Below are positions 1-8,801 of a DNA stretch of 64,000 nucleotides, piece by piece; positions within the stretch are counted from its first letter, which is position 1; each line of letters starts with the position of its first letter. The stretch is from Neobacillus vireti. GTDB taxonomy: Bacteria > Bacillota > Bacilli > Bacillales > Cytobacillaceae. The stretch is taken from NCBI RefSeq assembly GCF_001026695.1, contig NZ_LDNB01000017.1, positions 466,833 to 530,832 on the forward strand, given 5' to 3'. The notes beneath the pieces were generated by a model, which saw only the letters and a program-made list of their open reading frames with translations, was not told where the DNA came from and made no database searches. The translations under genes and the position numbers were made by a program.

Positions 1-114
1 TTGTAAAAAAATCGACTTAATATTTAATTGAAACGGATTTATAAAAAACTTTATGAATCGTTGAAAAAAGAAGTATTGAAGAGTAATTTACCGGTAATAA
101 CGCTTTCATTGTAT

Positions 115-143
115 TTCACAAAATCGTCATATTCAGTTATAAT
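115..143 (+). promoter_or_regulatory. Predicted sigma-A promoter of the SulP gene
   Basis: TTCACA (115-120) and TATAAT (138-143) are separated by exactly 17 bases, about 75 bases before the TTG start at 220. The leader also holds a hairpin, GACTTTCA pairing with TGAAAGTC (about 166-188), which lacks a U-tract and so may be a leader structure rather than a terminator. The first 219 bases hold no other gene. Confidence 0.6.
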
Positions 144-219
144 TTCGTGTGGTAAAAACGGACCCGACTTTCATGAGAGTTGAAAGTCAAAATAATCATA
201 AATAAAGAGGTGTAATGAA

Positions 220-1698
220 TTGAATGGTAGTAAAATTAAATATGAATGGTTCGGAAATATAAAGGGAGATATTCTTTCTGGTACTGTTGTCGCGTTAGCA
301 CTTATTCCAGAAGCAATTGCCTTTTCCATTATTGCGGGCGTGAATCCAATGGTTGGGTTATATGCCTCCTTCTGTATTGCCCTTGTGATTGCTTTTGTTG
401 GCGGCAGACCAGCAATGATTTCAGCTGCTACGGGAGCAACAGCCTTGTTAATGGGCGGCTTAGTGAAAGATCACGGATTACAGTATTTATTAGCAGCCAC
501 CATCCTAACAGGTATGATCCAAATTATTTTTGGTTCTTTGAATGTAGCTCGATTAATGAAATTTATTCCTCGTTCGGTTATGGTGGGTTTTGTTAATTCA
601 TTAGCGATATTAATCTTTATGGCACAGCTTACCCATTTTAAAGGCCAAACATGGGTGATGTACGCAATGGTTGCGGGAGGATTAGCGATCATTTACCTTT
701 TCCCTCGGATAACCAAGGCTGTCCCTTCCCCACTTGTCGCCATTATTATTATCACCATTATCTCGGTGGCAACTGGTGCTCACGTAAAGACTGTAGGAGA
801 CTTAGGACAACTAAGTCAGGCCTTGCCTACATTTTTTATTCCAAATGTTCCTTTTAATCTAGAAACACTAAGAATAATTTTTCCTTATTCACTTGGAATC
901 GCTGTTGTTGGATTAATCGAGTCTCTCCTAACTGCTCAAATTGTCGATGATTTGACAGATACGGGCAGTGACAAAAATAAAGAGGCGCGCGGTCAAGGGA
1001 TTGCCAATATTGTCTCAGGATTATTTGGCGGAATGGCTGGCTGTGCCATGATTGGTCAATCAGGAATCAATGTTAAATCAGGCGGACGAGGAAGACTTTC
1101 CACCTTTTGGGCAGCTGTATTTTTATTAATCCTTATCGTAGCCCTTAATGATGTCCTGGTAAAAATTCCAATGGCTGTCTTAGTCGCAGTAATGTTCATG
1201 GTCTGCATTGGGACATTTGATTGGTCTTCATTAAAGAAGCTGCCAATTATGCCTAAATCTGAAACTGTGGTTATGGTTGTGACAGTAATAACTGTTGTAG
1301 CAACAGATAATTTATCCATTGGGGTGTTAATAGGCGTCATCTTGAGTGCGATATTCTTTGCCTCTAAGATTTCAAAAGTAGACGTTAAAACGATTTCGAC
1401 AAAAGGCTCACGTAAAAAGGTTTATCAAGTATCAGGGCAGCTTTTCTTTGTCTCTGTGACAGATTTTGTCAATAAATTTAATTTTAAAGAAGAAATACCG
1501 GAAATAGATATTGATTTCTCCCATGCTCACCTTTGGGATGACTCAGCGATCGGTGCGATCGATAAAATTGTCCTGAAATATCAGCAAAATGGAGTAATGG
1601 TTAATCTGAAGGGTTTAAATGGAGACAGCGCCAAACTCTTAGACAAACTTACGGTTCAGACCACCCCAGTTGCTCTTGAAAAGGTATCAAATCAATAA
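220..1698 (+). CDS. SulP/SLC26-family anion transporter with C-terminal STAS domain
   Basis: Integral membrane anion permease of the SulP family; relatives carry sulfate or bicarbonate, and the substrate cannot be told from sequence. The 492-residue protein opens with the typical SulP signature (ALIPEAIAFSIIAGVNP, near residue 28). It has about ten to twelve hydrophobic helices up to residue 380, then a cytoplasmic STAS domain (about 395-485) with a DDSAIGAIDK stretch. The start is TTG at 220, because AAAGAGGTG lies just upstream and the nearby ATGs are out of frame. It is monocistronic, with its own promoter and terminator. A dab inorganic-carbon operon lies 35 kb away, so a bicarbonate role is possible but unproven. 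Confidence 0.9.
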   Translation: MNGSKIKYEWFGNIKGDILSGTVVALALIPEAIAFSIIAGVNPMVGLYASFCIALVIAFVGGRPAMISAATGATALLMGGLVKDHGLQYLLAATILTGMIQIIFGSLNVARLMKFIPRSVMVGFVNSLAILIFMAQLTHFKGQTWVMYAMVAGGLAIIYLFPRITKAVPSPLVAIIIITIISVATGAHVKTVGDLGQLSQALPTFFIPNVPFNLETLRIIFPYSLGIAVVGLIESLLTAQIVDDLTDTGSDKNKEARGQGIANIVSGLFGGMAGCAMIGQSGINVKSGGRGRLSTFWAAVFLLILIVALNDVLVKIPMAVLVAVMFMVCIGTFDWSSLKKLPIMPKSETVVMVVTVITVVATDNLSIGVLIGVILSAIFFASKISKVDVKTISTKGSRKKVYQVSGQLFFVSVTDFVNKFNFKEEIPEIDIDFSHAHLWDDSAIGAIDKIVLKYQQNGVMVNLKGLNGDSAKLLDKLTVQTTPVALEKVSNQ

Positions 1699-1705
1699 AA
1701 CATGG

Positions 1706-1740
1706 AAAACACGCTAAAGTGTCAGCGTGTTTTTTATTTT
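1706..1740 (+). terminator. Rho-independent terminator of the SulP gene
   Basis: AAAACACGCT pairs with AGCGTGTTTT around an 8-base loop. A T-rich tail follows immediately after the stop codon. Confidence 0.85.
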
Positions 1741-1770
1741 TTCAAAAAAATAAAGCTGCCGCGGCAGCTT
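1741..1770 (-). terminator. Rho-independent terminator of mqo
   Basis: The perfect dyad AAGCTGCCGCGGCAGCTT (1753-1770) is followed on the minus strand by TTATTTTTTTG. It sits 22 bases beyond the mqo stop and back to back with the SulP terminator. Confidence 0.8.
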
Positions 1771-1792
1771 CATTAACGTATGTTCTAATGAT

Positions 1793-3295
1793 TTATCTAA
1801 AGACCAACTCTTTTTCGCTTAGGCCAAGCGCTTGCGCTGTTGAAGTATGAATATCATGCAGAAGCTCTGGGTTTTTCATTAGTGACAAGCCGTAAGATGG
1901 AATCATTTCCATAATTTTCGGTTCCCACTCTATTATATGCTGCGGGAAGCATTTATTCATTACTTCAAGCATTACGGGGACAGCAGTAGAAGCACCTGGT
2001 GATGCACCTAGTAAGGCTGCGATTGAGCCATCAGCTGCATTAATCACTTCCGTACCAAATTGAAGTGTACCTTTGCCTTCGGATTCAGTATCTTTGATCA
2101 CTTGTACTCGTTGGCCCGCTACCACGATATCCCACTCTTCGCTTTTGGCGTTCGGGATAAACTCTCGTAGCTCTTCAATCCGCTGTTCTTTCGATAACAT
2201 AAGCTGTTGTATTAGGTATTTTGTCAATGGAACGTTTTTGGCACCTGCCGCTAACATCGTAACGAGATTATTTGGTTTTACAGAACCGATTAAATCCATA
2301 TTTGAACCCGTTTTTAAGAATTTGGGTGAGAACCCGGCAAACGGTCCAAATAACAATGATTTTTTGTTGTCAATATACCGTGTATCAAGATGCGGAACTG
2401 ACATCGGCGGTGCACCAACTGCCGCTTTACCGTACACTTTTGCATGGTGCTGCGCGACAACCTCTGGATTGTTACATACTAGGAAAAGCCCGCTTACCGG
2501 GAATCCGCCAATATGTTTACTTTCAGGAATACCCGTTTTTTGTAGTAACGGCAATGACCCGCCGCCACCGCCAATAAAGACGAATTTGGCCCGATGGCGT
2601 TCGATGGCACCGGTTGCAATATTCCACACTTTTAATTCCCATAAGCCGTCCTCAGTGCGTTTAATATCATCAACTTGATGATTGTATTTGATATCAACGT
2701 GTTGATTTTTCAAGTGGTCGAACAATTTGCGCGTTAAAGCACCAAAGTTGACATCAGTTCCAGAATCGATTCTTGTTGCCGCTATAGGTTCATCCAATTT
2801 ACGGCCTTCCATGATCAGCGGAATCCATTCTATCAGCTTTTCATGGTCATCGGAAAATTCCATCCCTTGAAACAGGGGATTGTTTGATAGCGCTTTAAAT
2901 CGTTTCTTCAAAAATGTTACGTTTTGTTCCCCTTGTACTAAACTCATATGCGGTATTGGCATGATAAAATCCTGCGGTTTACGTATTAGCTTGTTGTTTA
3001 AAAGATATGACCAAAACTGCATGGAAAGCTGAAACTGTTCATTAATTTTGATTGCTTTGCTAATATCTATCGATCCGTCTGGTTTTTCGACCGTATAGTT
3101 AAGCTCGCACAGTGCCGCATGCCCTGTTCCTGCATTATTCCACTCGTTAGAGCTTTCCTCTCCTGCGTTAGCGAGCTTCTCAAACACTGTAATTTCCCAT
3201 TCCGGCACTAATTCTTTTAAGAGTGTCCCTAAGGTAGCACTCATGATTCCGGCGCCAATTAAAATAACATCTGTCGTAGTTCCGCTGTTGCTCAT
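1793..3295 (-). CDS. mqo: Malate:quinone oxidoreductase
   Basis: Membrane-associated FAD enzyme that oxidises malate to oxaloacetate and passes electrons to quinone, bypassing NAD-malate dehydrogenase in the TCA cycle. The N-terminus carries an FAD-binding Rossmann motif (DVILIGAGIMSATLG). Family motifs follow, including SNEWNNAGTGHAALCELNYT and, near the C-terminus, LLGASPGASTAVPVMLEV. The length of 500 residues is normal for the family. I place the start at ATG 3295 because AAAAGG lies 9 bases upstream; an in-frame TTG at 3304 is less well placed. It is monocistronic with a strong terminator. B. subtilis lacks mqo, whereas many other Bacillaceae have it. Confidence 0.95.
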   Translation of the reverse strand: MSNSGTTTDVILIGAGIMSATLGTLLKELVPEWEITVFEKLANAGEESSNEWNNAGTGHAALCELNYTVEKPDGSIDISKAIKINEQFQLSMQFWSYLLNNKLIRKPQDFIMPIPHMSLVQGEQNVTFLKKRFKALSNNPLFQGMEFSDDHEKLIEWIPLIMEGRKLDEPIAATRIDSGTDVNFGALTRKLFDHLKNQHVDIKYNHQVDDIKRTEDGLWELKVWNIATGAIERHRAKFVFIGGGGGSLPLLQKTGIPESKHIGGFPVSGLFLVCNNPEVVAQHHAKVYGKAAVGAPPMSVPHLDTRYIDNKKSLLFGPFAGFSPKFLKTGSNMDLIGSVKPNNLVTMLAAGAKNVPLTKYLIQQLMLSKEQRIEELREFIPNAKSEEWDIVVAGQRVQVIKDTESEGKGTLQFGTEVINAADGSIAALLGASPGASTAVPVMLEVMNKCFPQHIIEWEPKIMEMIPSYGLSLMKNPELLHDIHTSTAQALGLSEKELVFR

Positions 3296-3467
3296 ATTTA
3301 TCAACCTTTTCCCCTAATATTTGCAGAAAAGATAGAGGTGTCACACCAAGATAATGGAATACCTGGTCACACACCTTTTCTATCTATCTTAATTATAACT
3401 CATTGATAGTGTAAAACAATTATTTACAGCTTCATATATCTACTATTATAAGATAATTTTAAATTAT

Positions 3468-3623
3468 TTAAAAGGTGGAAATAGTAATAAGTACCACCAA
3501 GTGGCCAAAAAACACACAGAAACCAAATCCTATGAATACCAACAATCCAAATCTGAATGCTGACAAAATGGTCAGTGCCCCAATGATTGTACCTAAAGAA
3601 TTGGTATACCTAAACTCTTTCAC
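3468..3623 (-). CDS. Possible 51-residue membrane peptide, or relic of a membrane protein
   Basis: An open frame begins at GTG 3623, eight bases after the MOSC stop on the same strand. It encodes about 51 residues with two hydrophobic segments (around NSLGTIIGALTILSA and GFGFCVFFGHLVVLI). There is no convincing ribosome site, so it may be translated by coupling or be a relic. The opposite strand also has an open frame here (3475-3678) that runs antisense to this hydrophobic one and looks spurious. Family not recognised. Confidence 0.35.
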   Translation of the reverse strand: MKEFRYTNSLGTIIGALTILSAFRFGLLVFIGFGFCVFFGHLVVLITISTF

Positions 3624-3631
3624 TTATTCTA

Positions 3632-4288
3632 TTAAAGATTATTTAGCCGATTTACCAGCAGTTCTTTCCATTCGTTAGCCAATTCTTCAACAGCCAATAT
3701 TCTTTTTATCCCTTCGACATCCTTTTGCTTATGAAAATAAATCTCATTTCCATAAAGAATGGATACCTTTTTTGGATGTGACTCCAATAATGTAATTTGA
3801 GAATCGTTTCGGACAATACCTTCTTCTAATACACGACACAAATAACCTGTAAAGCCCATTTGAACCATCCTTTTTAGAAGAAAAGGATTATTAGTTCTCT
3901 TTGAAATTGTGCTGCACGGGATTCTACCTTGAGTTATTTGTATAACAGCTTCTCCAAGACGAAAAATATCCCCAATATAAACATCTTTTTCCAACATATT
4001 GGTAACAGTTAAATTCTCACCGAAAGTTGAAGCTGGTAAAGGATTCGCAAATTCTTTTTCCCAAAGCAAATAGTGTTCATAAGGGTACACACATACCGCT
4101 CGGTCTGAACCACCGTGATTCTGTAAGTCCGCAACACCATCTCCCAAAAATCCATCTTTTGTTAATTGAGCTTCTTCAATTGTTTGTTTGCAAATTCCTG
4201 TCTCCATTTCCCCATTATTCCCGTACTTCGTTTTTTGGGGTAATCCAATTGAAAGGTTTTTTAGTTCTATAACTTTACTACTTGCCAC
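3632..4288 (-). CDS. MOSC-domain protein (YiiM-like)
   Basis: MOSC domains are beta-barrels found in molybdenum-cofactor sulfurases and in YiiM-type molybdoenzymes that reduce N-hydroxylated substrates such as 6-hydroxylaminopurine. This 218-residue stand-alone protein shows the DLQNHGGSDRAVCVYP and PASTFGENLT signatures. It also has a conserved cysteine in GRIPCSTISKR, the cofactor-linked cysteine in the family. The GTG start at 4288 follows AAAGAGGG at a long spacing of about 11 bases. The MscS gene ends 73 bases upstream on the same strand and may be co-transcribed, without an obvious functional link. Confidence 0.85.
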   Translation of the reverse strand: MASSKVIELKNLSIGLPQKTKYGNNGEMETGICKQTIEEAQLTKDGFLGDGVADLQNHGGSDRAVCVYPYEHYLLWEKEFANPLPASTFGENLTVTNMLEKDVYIGDIFRLGEAVIQITQGRIPCSTISKRTNNPFLLKRMVQMGFTGYLCRVLEEGIVRNDSQITLLESHPKKVSILYGNEIYFHKQKDVEGIKRILAVEELANEWKELLVNRLNNL

Positions 4289-4360
4289 TATAATATGTAC
4301 CCTCTTTCTATAATTTTTTTCATTAATTATTCTTAAATTTTATCATATTTATTTATAACA

Positions 4361-5236
4361 TTAAGAAGTACCTTGTTCTGATTGAAATAATACATTTGAC
4401 ACTGCCATTGAAACTAAGTTCTTATGAAAAACCGACATCAACTCAAACCTAACATTCCTTGAGGTTTCAAAGAAATTCTCCGGTTTTACAAGAGCAACCA
4501 TACAAAATTCATAACCAATATATCGTAGATTTGGATTTAAGTCAGTTATGCCATAATACCTAAAGTCTTGTTCAGGAATGCCATCTTCCCCTCTTAGCAG
4601 AGTTTCACCATACTTTTCATTGCAAATTTTGCAAATCTCTTCTAGCAGCCACTTAATTCTTTCCGGCTCTTCTTGATAACTAACCGTTACTCGTTCTATT
4701 ATCCTCATTTTCCCCTTATTAAAATTCTCGATTGTTCTAATCTCCCCATGTGAGATTGTTAGAAGTTTCCCTGACCATTCACGAATTTGCATAAATCGGA
4801 TTCCTATTTCCTCTACTGTACCTGAAATAACACCATTAAATGTAACATAGTCGCCTACTCGAAATTCTTTATCAGATATTCTGGTAAAACCTAATAGAAC
4901 ATCTTTTAATATTTGTTGTGCTGCAAAGCCTAGTATGACACCTATAATTCCTGCCCCCGCGAGGAGACCTTTAATATCAATGAATTGTCCAATAATATAT
5001 ATGATTAGAATGATTGCAATTAAATATTTTAAAGTAGAGCGAATTACACCTTGTATTGTTTTAGAATCTGCTTCGGGGAATAGGTGTGAATTTTTAAAAA
5101 ACCAAGAAGATGTTCTATTTACTAGAAATGAAATAGTCATTAACAACAACACCATTAACACAAGCCGTAAAAATAAATAGCCCTTAATTGATTCAACGAG
5201 ATTTTCTGTATACGTTAATACATTCAACCCTTTCAC
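4361..5236 (-). CDS. Small-conductance mechanosensitive channel, MscS family
   Basis: Membrane channel that opens under tension to release solutes during hypo-osmotic shock. Of 291 residues, the first about 120 hold three hydrophobic helices. The last is a glycine/alanine-rich pore helix (GLLAGAGIIGVILGFAAQQ). It runs into the conserved beta domain (DKEFRVGDYVTFNGVISGTV) and a mixed C-terminal domain. The start is ambiguous: GTG at 5236, or TTG at 5227, which is better spaced behind GAGGTG. It is typical of Bacillus YkuT/YhdY-like MscS proteins. Confidence 0.88.
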   Translation of the reverse strand: MKGLNVLTYTENLVESIKGYLFLRLVLMVLLLMTISFLVNRTSSWFFKNSHLFPEADSKTIQGVIRSTLKYLIAIILIIYIIGQFIDIKGLLAGAGIIGVILGFAAQQILKDVLLGFTRISDKEFRVGDYVTFNGVISGTVEEIGIRFMQIREWSGKLLTISHGEIRTIENFNKGKMRIIERVTVSYQEEPERIKWLLEEICKICNEKYGETLLRGEDGIPEQDFRYYGITDLNPNLRYIGYEFCMVALVKPENFFETSRNVRFELMSVFHKNLVSMAVSNVLFQSEQGTS

Positions 5237-5447
5237 CTCGGTTTTTTCCTTGCAGTAAGCAAGAAAAATTTTATTTCCAATTCTTTTATTTTATATTATG
5301 CGGAATAAATATGTAAAAATGTACAATTACAGTGGAATCAGTGTCATCTATGCCATAAGCACCATTCCTATGGACTCAACTAAAATAGAAATTGTTTTAA
5401 AAAAGTGTCAGGCACCATTCTGAAATTGGTTTCACTAATCTAAAAAA

Positions 5448-5483
5448 CAATGCCACCTGCCGCAATTTGGGCCGATGGCATTG
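5448..5483 (-). terminator. Terminator of the padR-DUF1700-DUF4097 operon
   Basis: CAATGCCA pairs with TGGCATTG. On the minus strand the stem is followed by TTTTTTAG, downstream of the DUF4097 gene. The other strand also has a T-run, so it could act in both directions. Just beyond it (about 5399-5420) is the short string GTGTCAGGCACC. Confidence 0.7.
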
Positions 5484-5538
5484 CTTTTTCTATACTTTTT
5501 ATTGTTTATTTGGAAAGGTTAGTGAATAGGATTAATTT

Positions 5539-6375
5539 CTATTCTTTATTGATTGATACGGAACCGGCACTTGATTGTAGCTTCAGCTGTGGACCACCTG
5601 AACCAATAGAGGCGATGACACGGTCACGGTCCTTTGTATTGTACGAAACGTTTGCCAGATTTACATCAACATGACCAGCCGATGTCTGGAGGTTCATTTG
5701 CAGAGATTCTGGTTGCTGTTCGGTTACAATCCGAACGGAACCGGCACTGCTGCTTGCGAAAATGTCATGAGTAATCGCCTTTAACTGGACATCAATTGAA
5801 CCTGCACTATCAGTTAAATCCAACTTTCCTTCAATATTGGCTAACTTCATACTACCTGCAGAAGAATGAGCAGTTACATCACCTTTTAAGTCATTTGCCT
5901 TAATGCTACCAGCGGAAGAGTCCAAATCAAAGTGGTTGGCTGATATTTGTTCGATGGTAATACTGCCTGCTTGTGAATGAGCTTTCAGTTCACTGTACAT
6001 TTTTTGCGGTACCTCAACATCGGCTTGAAGTTGTTTGCCCATGAATTCAAAAGGAGAAAAATGAAATAGAGAATCATTTTTTGGTCCTATATCAATTTTA
6101 GCTGTTTCTCCGCTCGTACTTACTGAAAGCACGATATTCTTTTCCGATGTTCCGCCGTAGAGATGAACGGTAATGACATCGGATTTTGTTGGATAAAAAT
6201 GCACACTGGATAGCCGAGATTCCAATTCGATTTTATTAATGTCTTTTGCGTTGATCGTTTTTGTTTCATCTATAGTGACAGTTGAAAAATTGTCATGAGT
6301 ATATCCATAAACTACAACCCCGATTATCCCAATAAACAAGCCTAAAATAGCTGCAACAATAGAATATTTCTTCAA
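5539..6375 (-). CDS. DUF4097 beta-helix surface protein with SSAGS repeats
   Basis: Membrane-anchored protein of unknown molecular function from the DUF4097 family, often paired with PadR and DUF1700 genes like the two upstream here. Residues 1-30 form an N-terminal membrane anchor or uncleaved signal. The rest is a right-handed beta-helix-like region. The motif S(S/Q)AGS recurs about every 18-22 residues (SQAGSI, SSAGSI, SSAGSM, DSAGSI, SSAGSV, TSAGHV, SSAGSV), marking the turns of the coil. The 278-residue protein starts 2 bases after the preceding gene, so translational coupling is likely. Confidence 0.85.
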   Translation of the reverse strand: MKKYSIVAAILGLFIGIIGVVVYGYTHDNFSTVTIDETKTINAKDINKIELESRLSSVHFYPTKSDVITVHLYGGTSEKNIVLSVSTSGETAKIDIGPKNDSLFHFSPFEFMGKQLQADVEVPQKMYSELKAHSQAGSITIEQISANHFDLDSSAGSIKANDLKGDVTAHSSAGSMKLANIEGKLDLTDSAGSIDVQLKAITHDIFASSSAGSVRIVTEQQPESLQMNLQTSAGHVDVNLANVSYNTKDRDRVIASIGSGGPQLKLQSSAGSVSINKE

Positions 6376-6376
6376 A

Positions 6377-6931
6377 TTAATAACTCCCTTTCACGATTTT
6401 TACATTGAGTTTCCAGTACCAGTGGATTAACTTTAAAAACCACTTTGCAAGAAAATTTGTCACTAGTAAAAATAGATACCCAAATGAAAAAGTGGCAAGG
6501 ATTAAGAAGAACGCAAGTAGTATTGGTGTATCGTGCGTAAATAAATTAATGATAAATGCAACGGGAGTAATAAGACAAGCGAATGCAGCAGCATACAGAC
6601 CAATAAAAGCACCTGTGACCCCTACAACGGGCCCTATGATGAAAATTAGATTAAACAAGAGCATCCCCAAAAATGCAAAAATGTTAGGTCCAACATTTGT
6701 AGTGGTTTCCTTTTTTGAACCACTAAGTTTGTCAGTAGCTACAAAGACATCTAATTCATCTGCGATCGTTTTTGGGGAGCCTAAATCCGCAACAGCCTCC
6801 TCCTCGGTTTTCCCATTTTCGATAGCCGAATCAATATGTGCTTCATAATCACTAAGAATATCCTTTCGTTCCCCTTCAGGAACCTGTACCAATAGACGGT
6901 TAAGTTCGTTTAAAAATTGCTGCTTGGTCAT
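6377..6931 (-). CDS. DUF1700 membrane protein (HAAS-domain type)
   Basis: The N-terminal 60 residues form the conserved helical segment of the family (MTKQQFLNELNRLL, LGSPKTIADEL). Three to four hydrophobic helices follow in a 184-residue protein. In related genomes it partners a PadR regulator and a DUF4097 protein in envelope-stress modules. The start codon overlaps the padR stop as TGATG, a classic coupling arrangement. The function beyond module membership is unknown. Confidence 0.85.
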   Translation of the reverse strand: MTKQQFLNELNRLLVQVPEGERKDILSDYEAHIDSAIENGKTEEEAVADLGSPKTIADELDVFVATDKLSGSKKETTTNVGPNIFAFLGMLLFNLIFIIGPVVGVTGAFIGLYAAAFACLITPVAFIINLFTHDTPILLAFFLILATFSFGYLFLLVTNFLAKWFLKLIHWYWKLNVKIVKGSY

Positions 6932-7248
6932 CAGTCCATCCCCTCCTCAATAATCTCATTCACACTGGCAGAAAATTGCTGCCATTCTTGTACCAACTGT
7001 TCAAGATATTCTCGTCCGGCTTTCGTCAATTGATAGTATTTTCTTGGCGGACCCTCATTGGATTCCGCTAAATAAGTAGCGAAATAGCCTTCTTTAGTTA
7101 ATCTTCGTAATAAAGGATAGACGGTTCCTTCAGCGATTTGGATTTTATCAGAGATGCTGTGAACCAACTCATATCCATACCGGTCCTTTTTCAATGTAAA
7201 GACTAAGACACATAATTCCAGTGCACCCTTCTTAAATTGAACATTCAT
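6931..7248 (-). CDS. PadR-family transcriptional regulator
   Basis: Winged-helix repressor of the small PadR type (105 residues). The recognition region reads YELVHSISDKIQIAEGTVYPLLRRL, followed by the wing (GPPRKYYQLTKAGREYL). I choose ATG 7248, since AGGTGA lies 6 bases upstream; an in-frame GTG at 7257 overlaps that site. It heads a three-gene operon with the DUF1700 and DUF4097 genes and probably represses it. The dyad at 7277-7301 just upstream is the likely operator. Confidence 0.92.
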   Translation of the reverse strand: MNVQFKKGALELCVLVFTLKKDRYGYELVHSISDKIQIAEGTVYPLLRRLTKEGYFATYLAESNEGPPRKYYQLTKAGREYLEQLVQEWQQFSASVNEIIEEGMD

Positions 7249-7276
7249 GTGAATCACCTGCCTACAAAGTAATGAT

Positions 7277-7301
7277 TACTACTGAATAATATATAGTAGT
7301 A
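7277..7301. promoter_or_regulatory. Candidate PadR operator
   Basis: TACTAC and GTAGTA form an inverted repeat with a 13-base AT-rich spacer, 29 bases before the padR start. Further TACTA strings lie nearby (about 7329-7345), which would suit cooperative autoregulation. Confidence 0.5.
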
Positions 7302-7473
7302 AAATATGAAAAATATACCATCACAGGAATACTATATCATCTACTACTAACTAATGCAAGGTACTATAATTTATTTAGTTGTAGTTTTTTTATTGTTATA
7401 ATGCCATACATATTTGTATATCGGACGGAAATAATACCATTGATCTTTTAACTTAAAATAAGGGGAGACTTTT

Positions 7474-8040
7474 ATGAACTATCGTATGTTTAAGGTGATT
7501 AATCAATTGGCGGGGCATAATCGGATTGTAGATTTCCTTATGGTCACCATTTCAAAAAGATCTCGATTTATCTATATCCTCGTGGTAATCGTTCTCTGGT
7601 TTCGCCACGATTCTTATAAAAAAATGACACTATATACTGGAGTTTCTGTCAGTGTGACGTATTTGCTCTGTACGATGATTAAGCTATTCTTTTATAAACC
7701 GAGGCCGTTCTTGAAGCATAGCGTTCATTTATTGCCGCCGGTCCCATCAAAAAAAGATTCATCGTTTCCAAGTAAACATACTGCCCTTGCCTTTACCTTG
7801 GCCGCATCTGTGATGGTATTTCACCGAATAGCCGGCTGGAGCTTGTGGCTGCTATCAATCCTAGTAGGCTTTTCGCGGATCTGGATGGGACAGCACTATC
7901 CATCTGATATCATCGGGAGCGCCATCCTTGGAAATGGAACAGCCTTTGTCGTAAAACTTACTGAGCAGTATTGGAAGCCTTTTGTTACTCGCATCTTCCG
8001 TTCGTTTACCCAATTTCGTTCTTCTTATCGAGAATTATAA
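7474..8040 (+). CDS. PAP2-family undecaprenyl-pyrophosphate phosphatase, BcrC-like
   Basis: Membrane phosphatase that recycles undecaprenyl pyrophosphate to the monophosphate carrier for wall synthesis. BcrC-type enzymes also raise bacitracin tolerance. The 188-residue protein has the three PAP2 motifs: KLFFYKPRPF, SSFPSKHT and SRIWMGQHYPSD, with catalytic His residues in motifs two and three. About five membrane helices are visible. The N-terminus (MNYRMFKVINQLAGHN) closely resembles Bacillus BcrC. The start ATG follows GGGGAG. It is divergent from the padR operon, another envelope-related unit. Confidence 0.88.
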   Translation: MNYRMFKVINQLAGHNRIVDFLMVTISKRSRFIYILVVIVLWFRHDSYKKMTLYTGVSVSVTYLLCTMIKLFFYKPRPFLKHSVHLLPPVPSKKDSSFPSKHTALAFTLAASVMVFHRIAGWSLWLLSILVGFSRIWMGQHYPSDIIGSAILGNGTAFVVKLTEQYWKPFVTRIFRSFTQFRSSYREL

Positions 8041-8049
8041 TATGAATGT

Positions 8050-8081
8050 AGGGATGATCTAGCTTTACTTTGATCATCCCT
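8050..8081. terminator. Hairpin between convergent genes
   Basis: AGGGATGATC pairs with GATCATCCCT. The U-tract is weak on both strands, so this is a likely shared but weak terminator. Confidence 0.5.
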
Positions 8082-8116
8082 TCATAATTTCAGTAATAAC
8101 CCCCTGAATAACCGGG

Positions 8117-8788
8117 TCATTCATTCATCAATACCCTGGCAAGTCCATTTAGTTCGTTTGGCTGTAGGATGCGATAGTGACGTCCTTCCTTTTGCAAATA
8201 TCCTTTATCGCAAAATTGCGCAAACACATATAATAAATGGCGGTAGGAGACGCCTAAAGAATCACAAACGGTGACGTGTTTCTCCTTATAGACTTCTCCA
8301 TCTGCCGTTTGCAAAATAAAATCGGCAAGCCGATTTTCTAGCGGGAAGGAGAGACTTTGCGTATATTTTGCCGCCATTTGTGTGGATTTCACACTTAAGA
8401 ACTTCGCAAGTTCACGGAGAAAGGTTGCATCTTCAAGCATTTTGGCGCGGCAGCGATGAAAAGGAATCGCAAAACAAACGGTTTTGGTAGATGCTTGAAC
8501 CCCTTTCGTATAATAAATCGGATTTAATAATTCCATTTCTCCGAAAAAGTCGTCCTTGTTGATAAAATTAATTAAGGAAACCTTTCCATTTTGATGTGTC
8601 ACATAAATTTTCGCCTTTCCTTCAATGACATAAAATAAGAAATCCGAACGCGTGCCCTCTTGAATAATCCATTCATCACGTTTATATTCATGCACTTCTA
8701 GAAACTCTTCAATCGGAAAAGTAAACAAATACCCAATCGAATATTCCTCCAAATAGCGCTGCCTTTTCTCATTTTTATAAATTTCCAT
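8117..8788 (-). CDS. Crp/Fnr-family transcriptional regulator (YeiL-like)
   Basis: Cyclic-nucleotide-type sensor domain (about residues 25-130, including the RSDFLFYVIEGKAKIYV beta-roll and DFFGEMEL) followed by a winged helix (CDSLGVSYRHLLYVFAQFC). Length 223 residues from ATG 8788, chosen because GGAGGAG lies directly upstream; longer in-frame starts exist but would bypass it. No FeS cysteine cluster is evident. The gene is divergent from an MFS exporter, and a perfect 20-base palindrome lies between them. It probably regulates both itself and the transporter. The effector is unknown. Confidence 0.87.
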   Translation of the reverse strand: MEIYKNEKRQRYLEEYSIGYLFTFPIEEFLEVHEYKRDEWIIQEGTRSDFLFYVIEGKAKIYVTHQNGKVSLINFINKDDFFGEMELLNPIYYTKGVQASTKTVCFAIPFHRCRAKMLEDATFLRELAKFLSVKSTQMAAKYTQSLSFPLENRLADFILQTADGEVYKEKHVTVCDSLGVSYRHLLYVFAQFCDKGYLQKEGRHYRILQPNELNGLARVLMNE

Positions 8789-8801
8789 TAATCTCCTCCA
8801 A

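Noticed and set aside
2073..2678. 201-codon plus-strand open frame inside mqo
   Set aside because: Antisense to a well-conserved flavoenzyme, with no ribosome site and cysteine/serine-rich nonsense composition.
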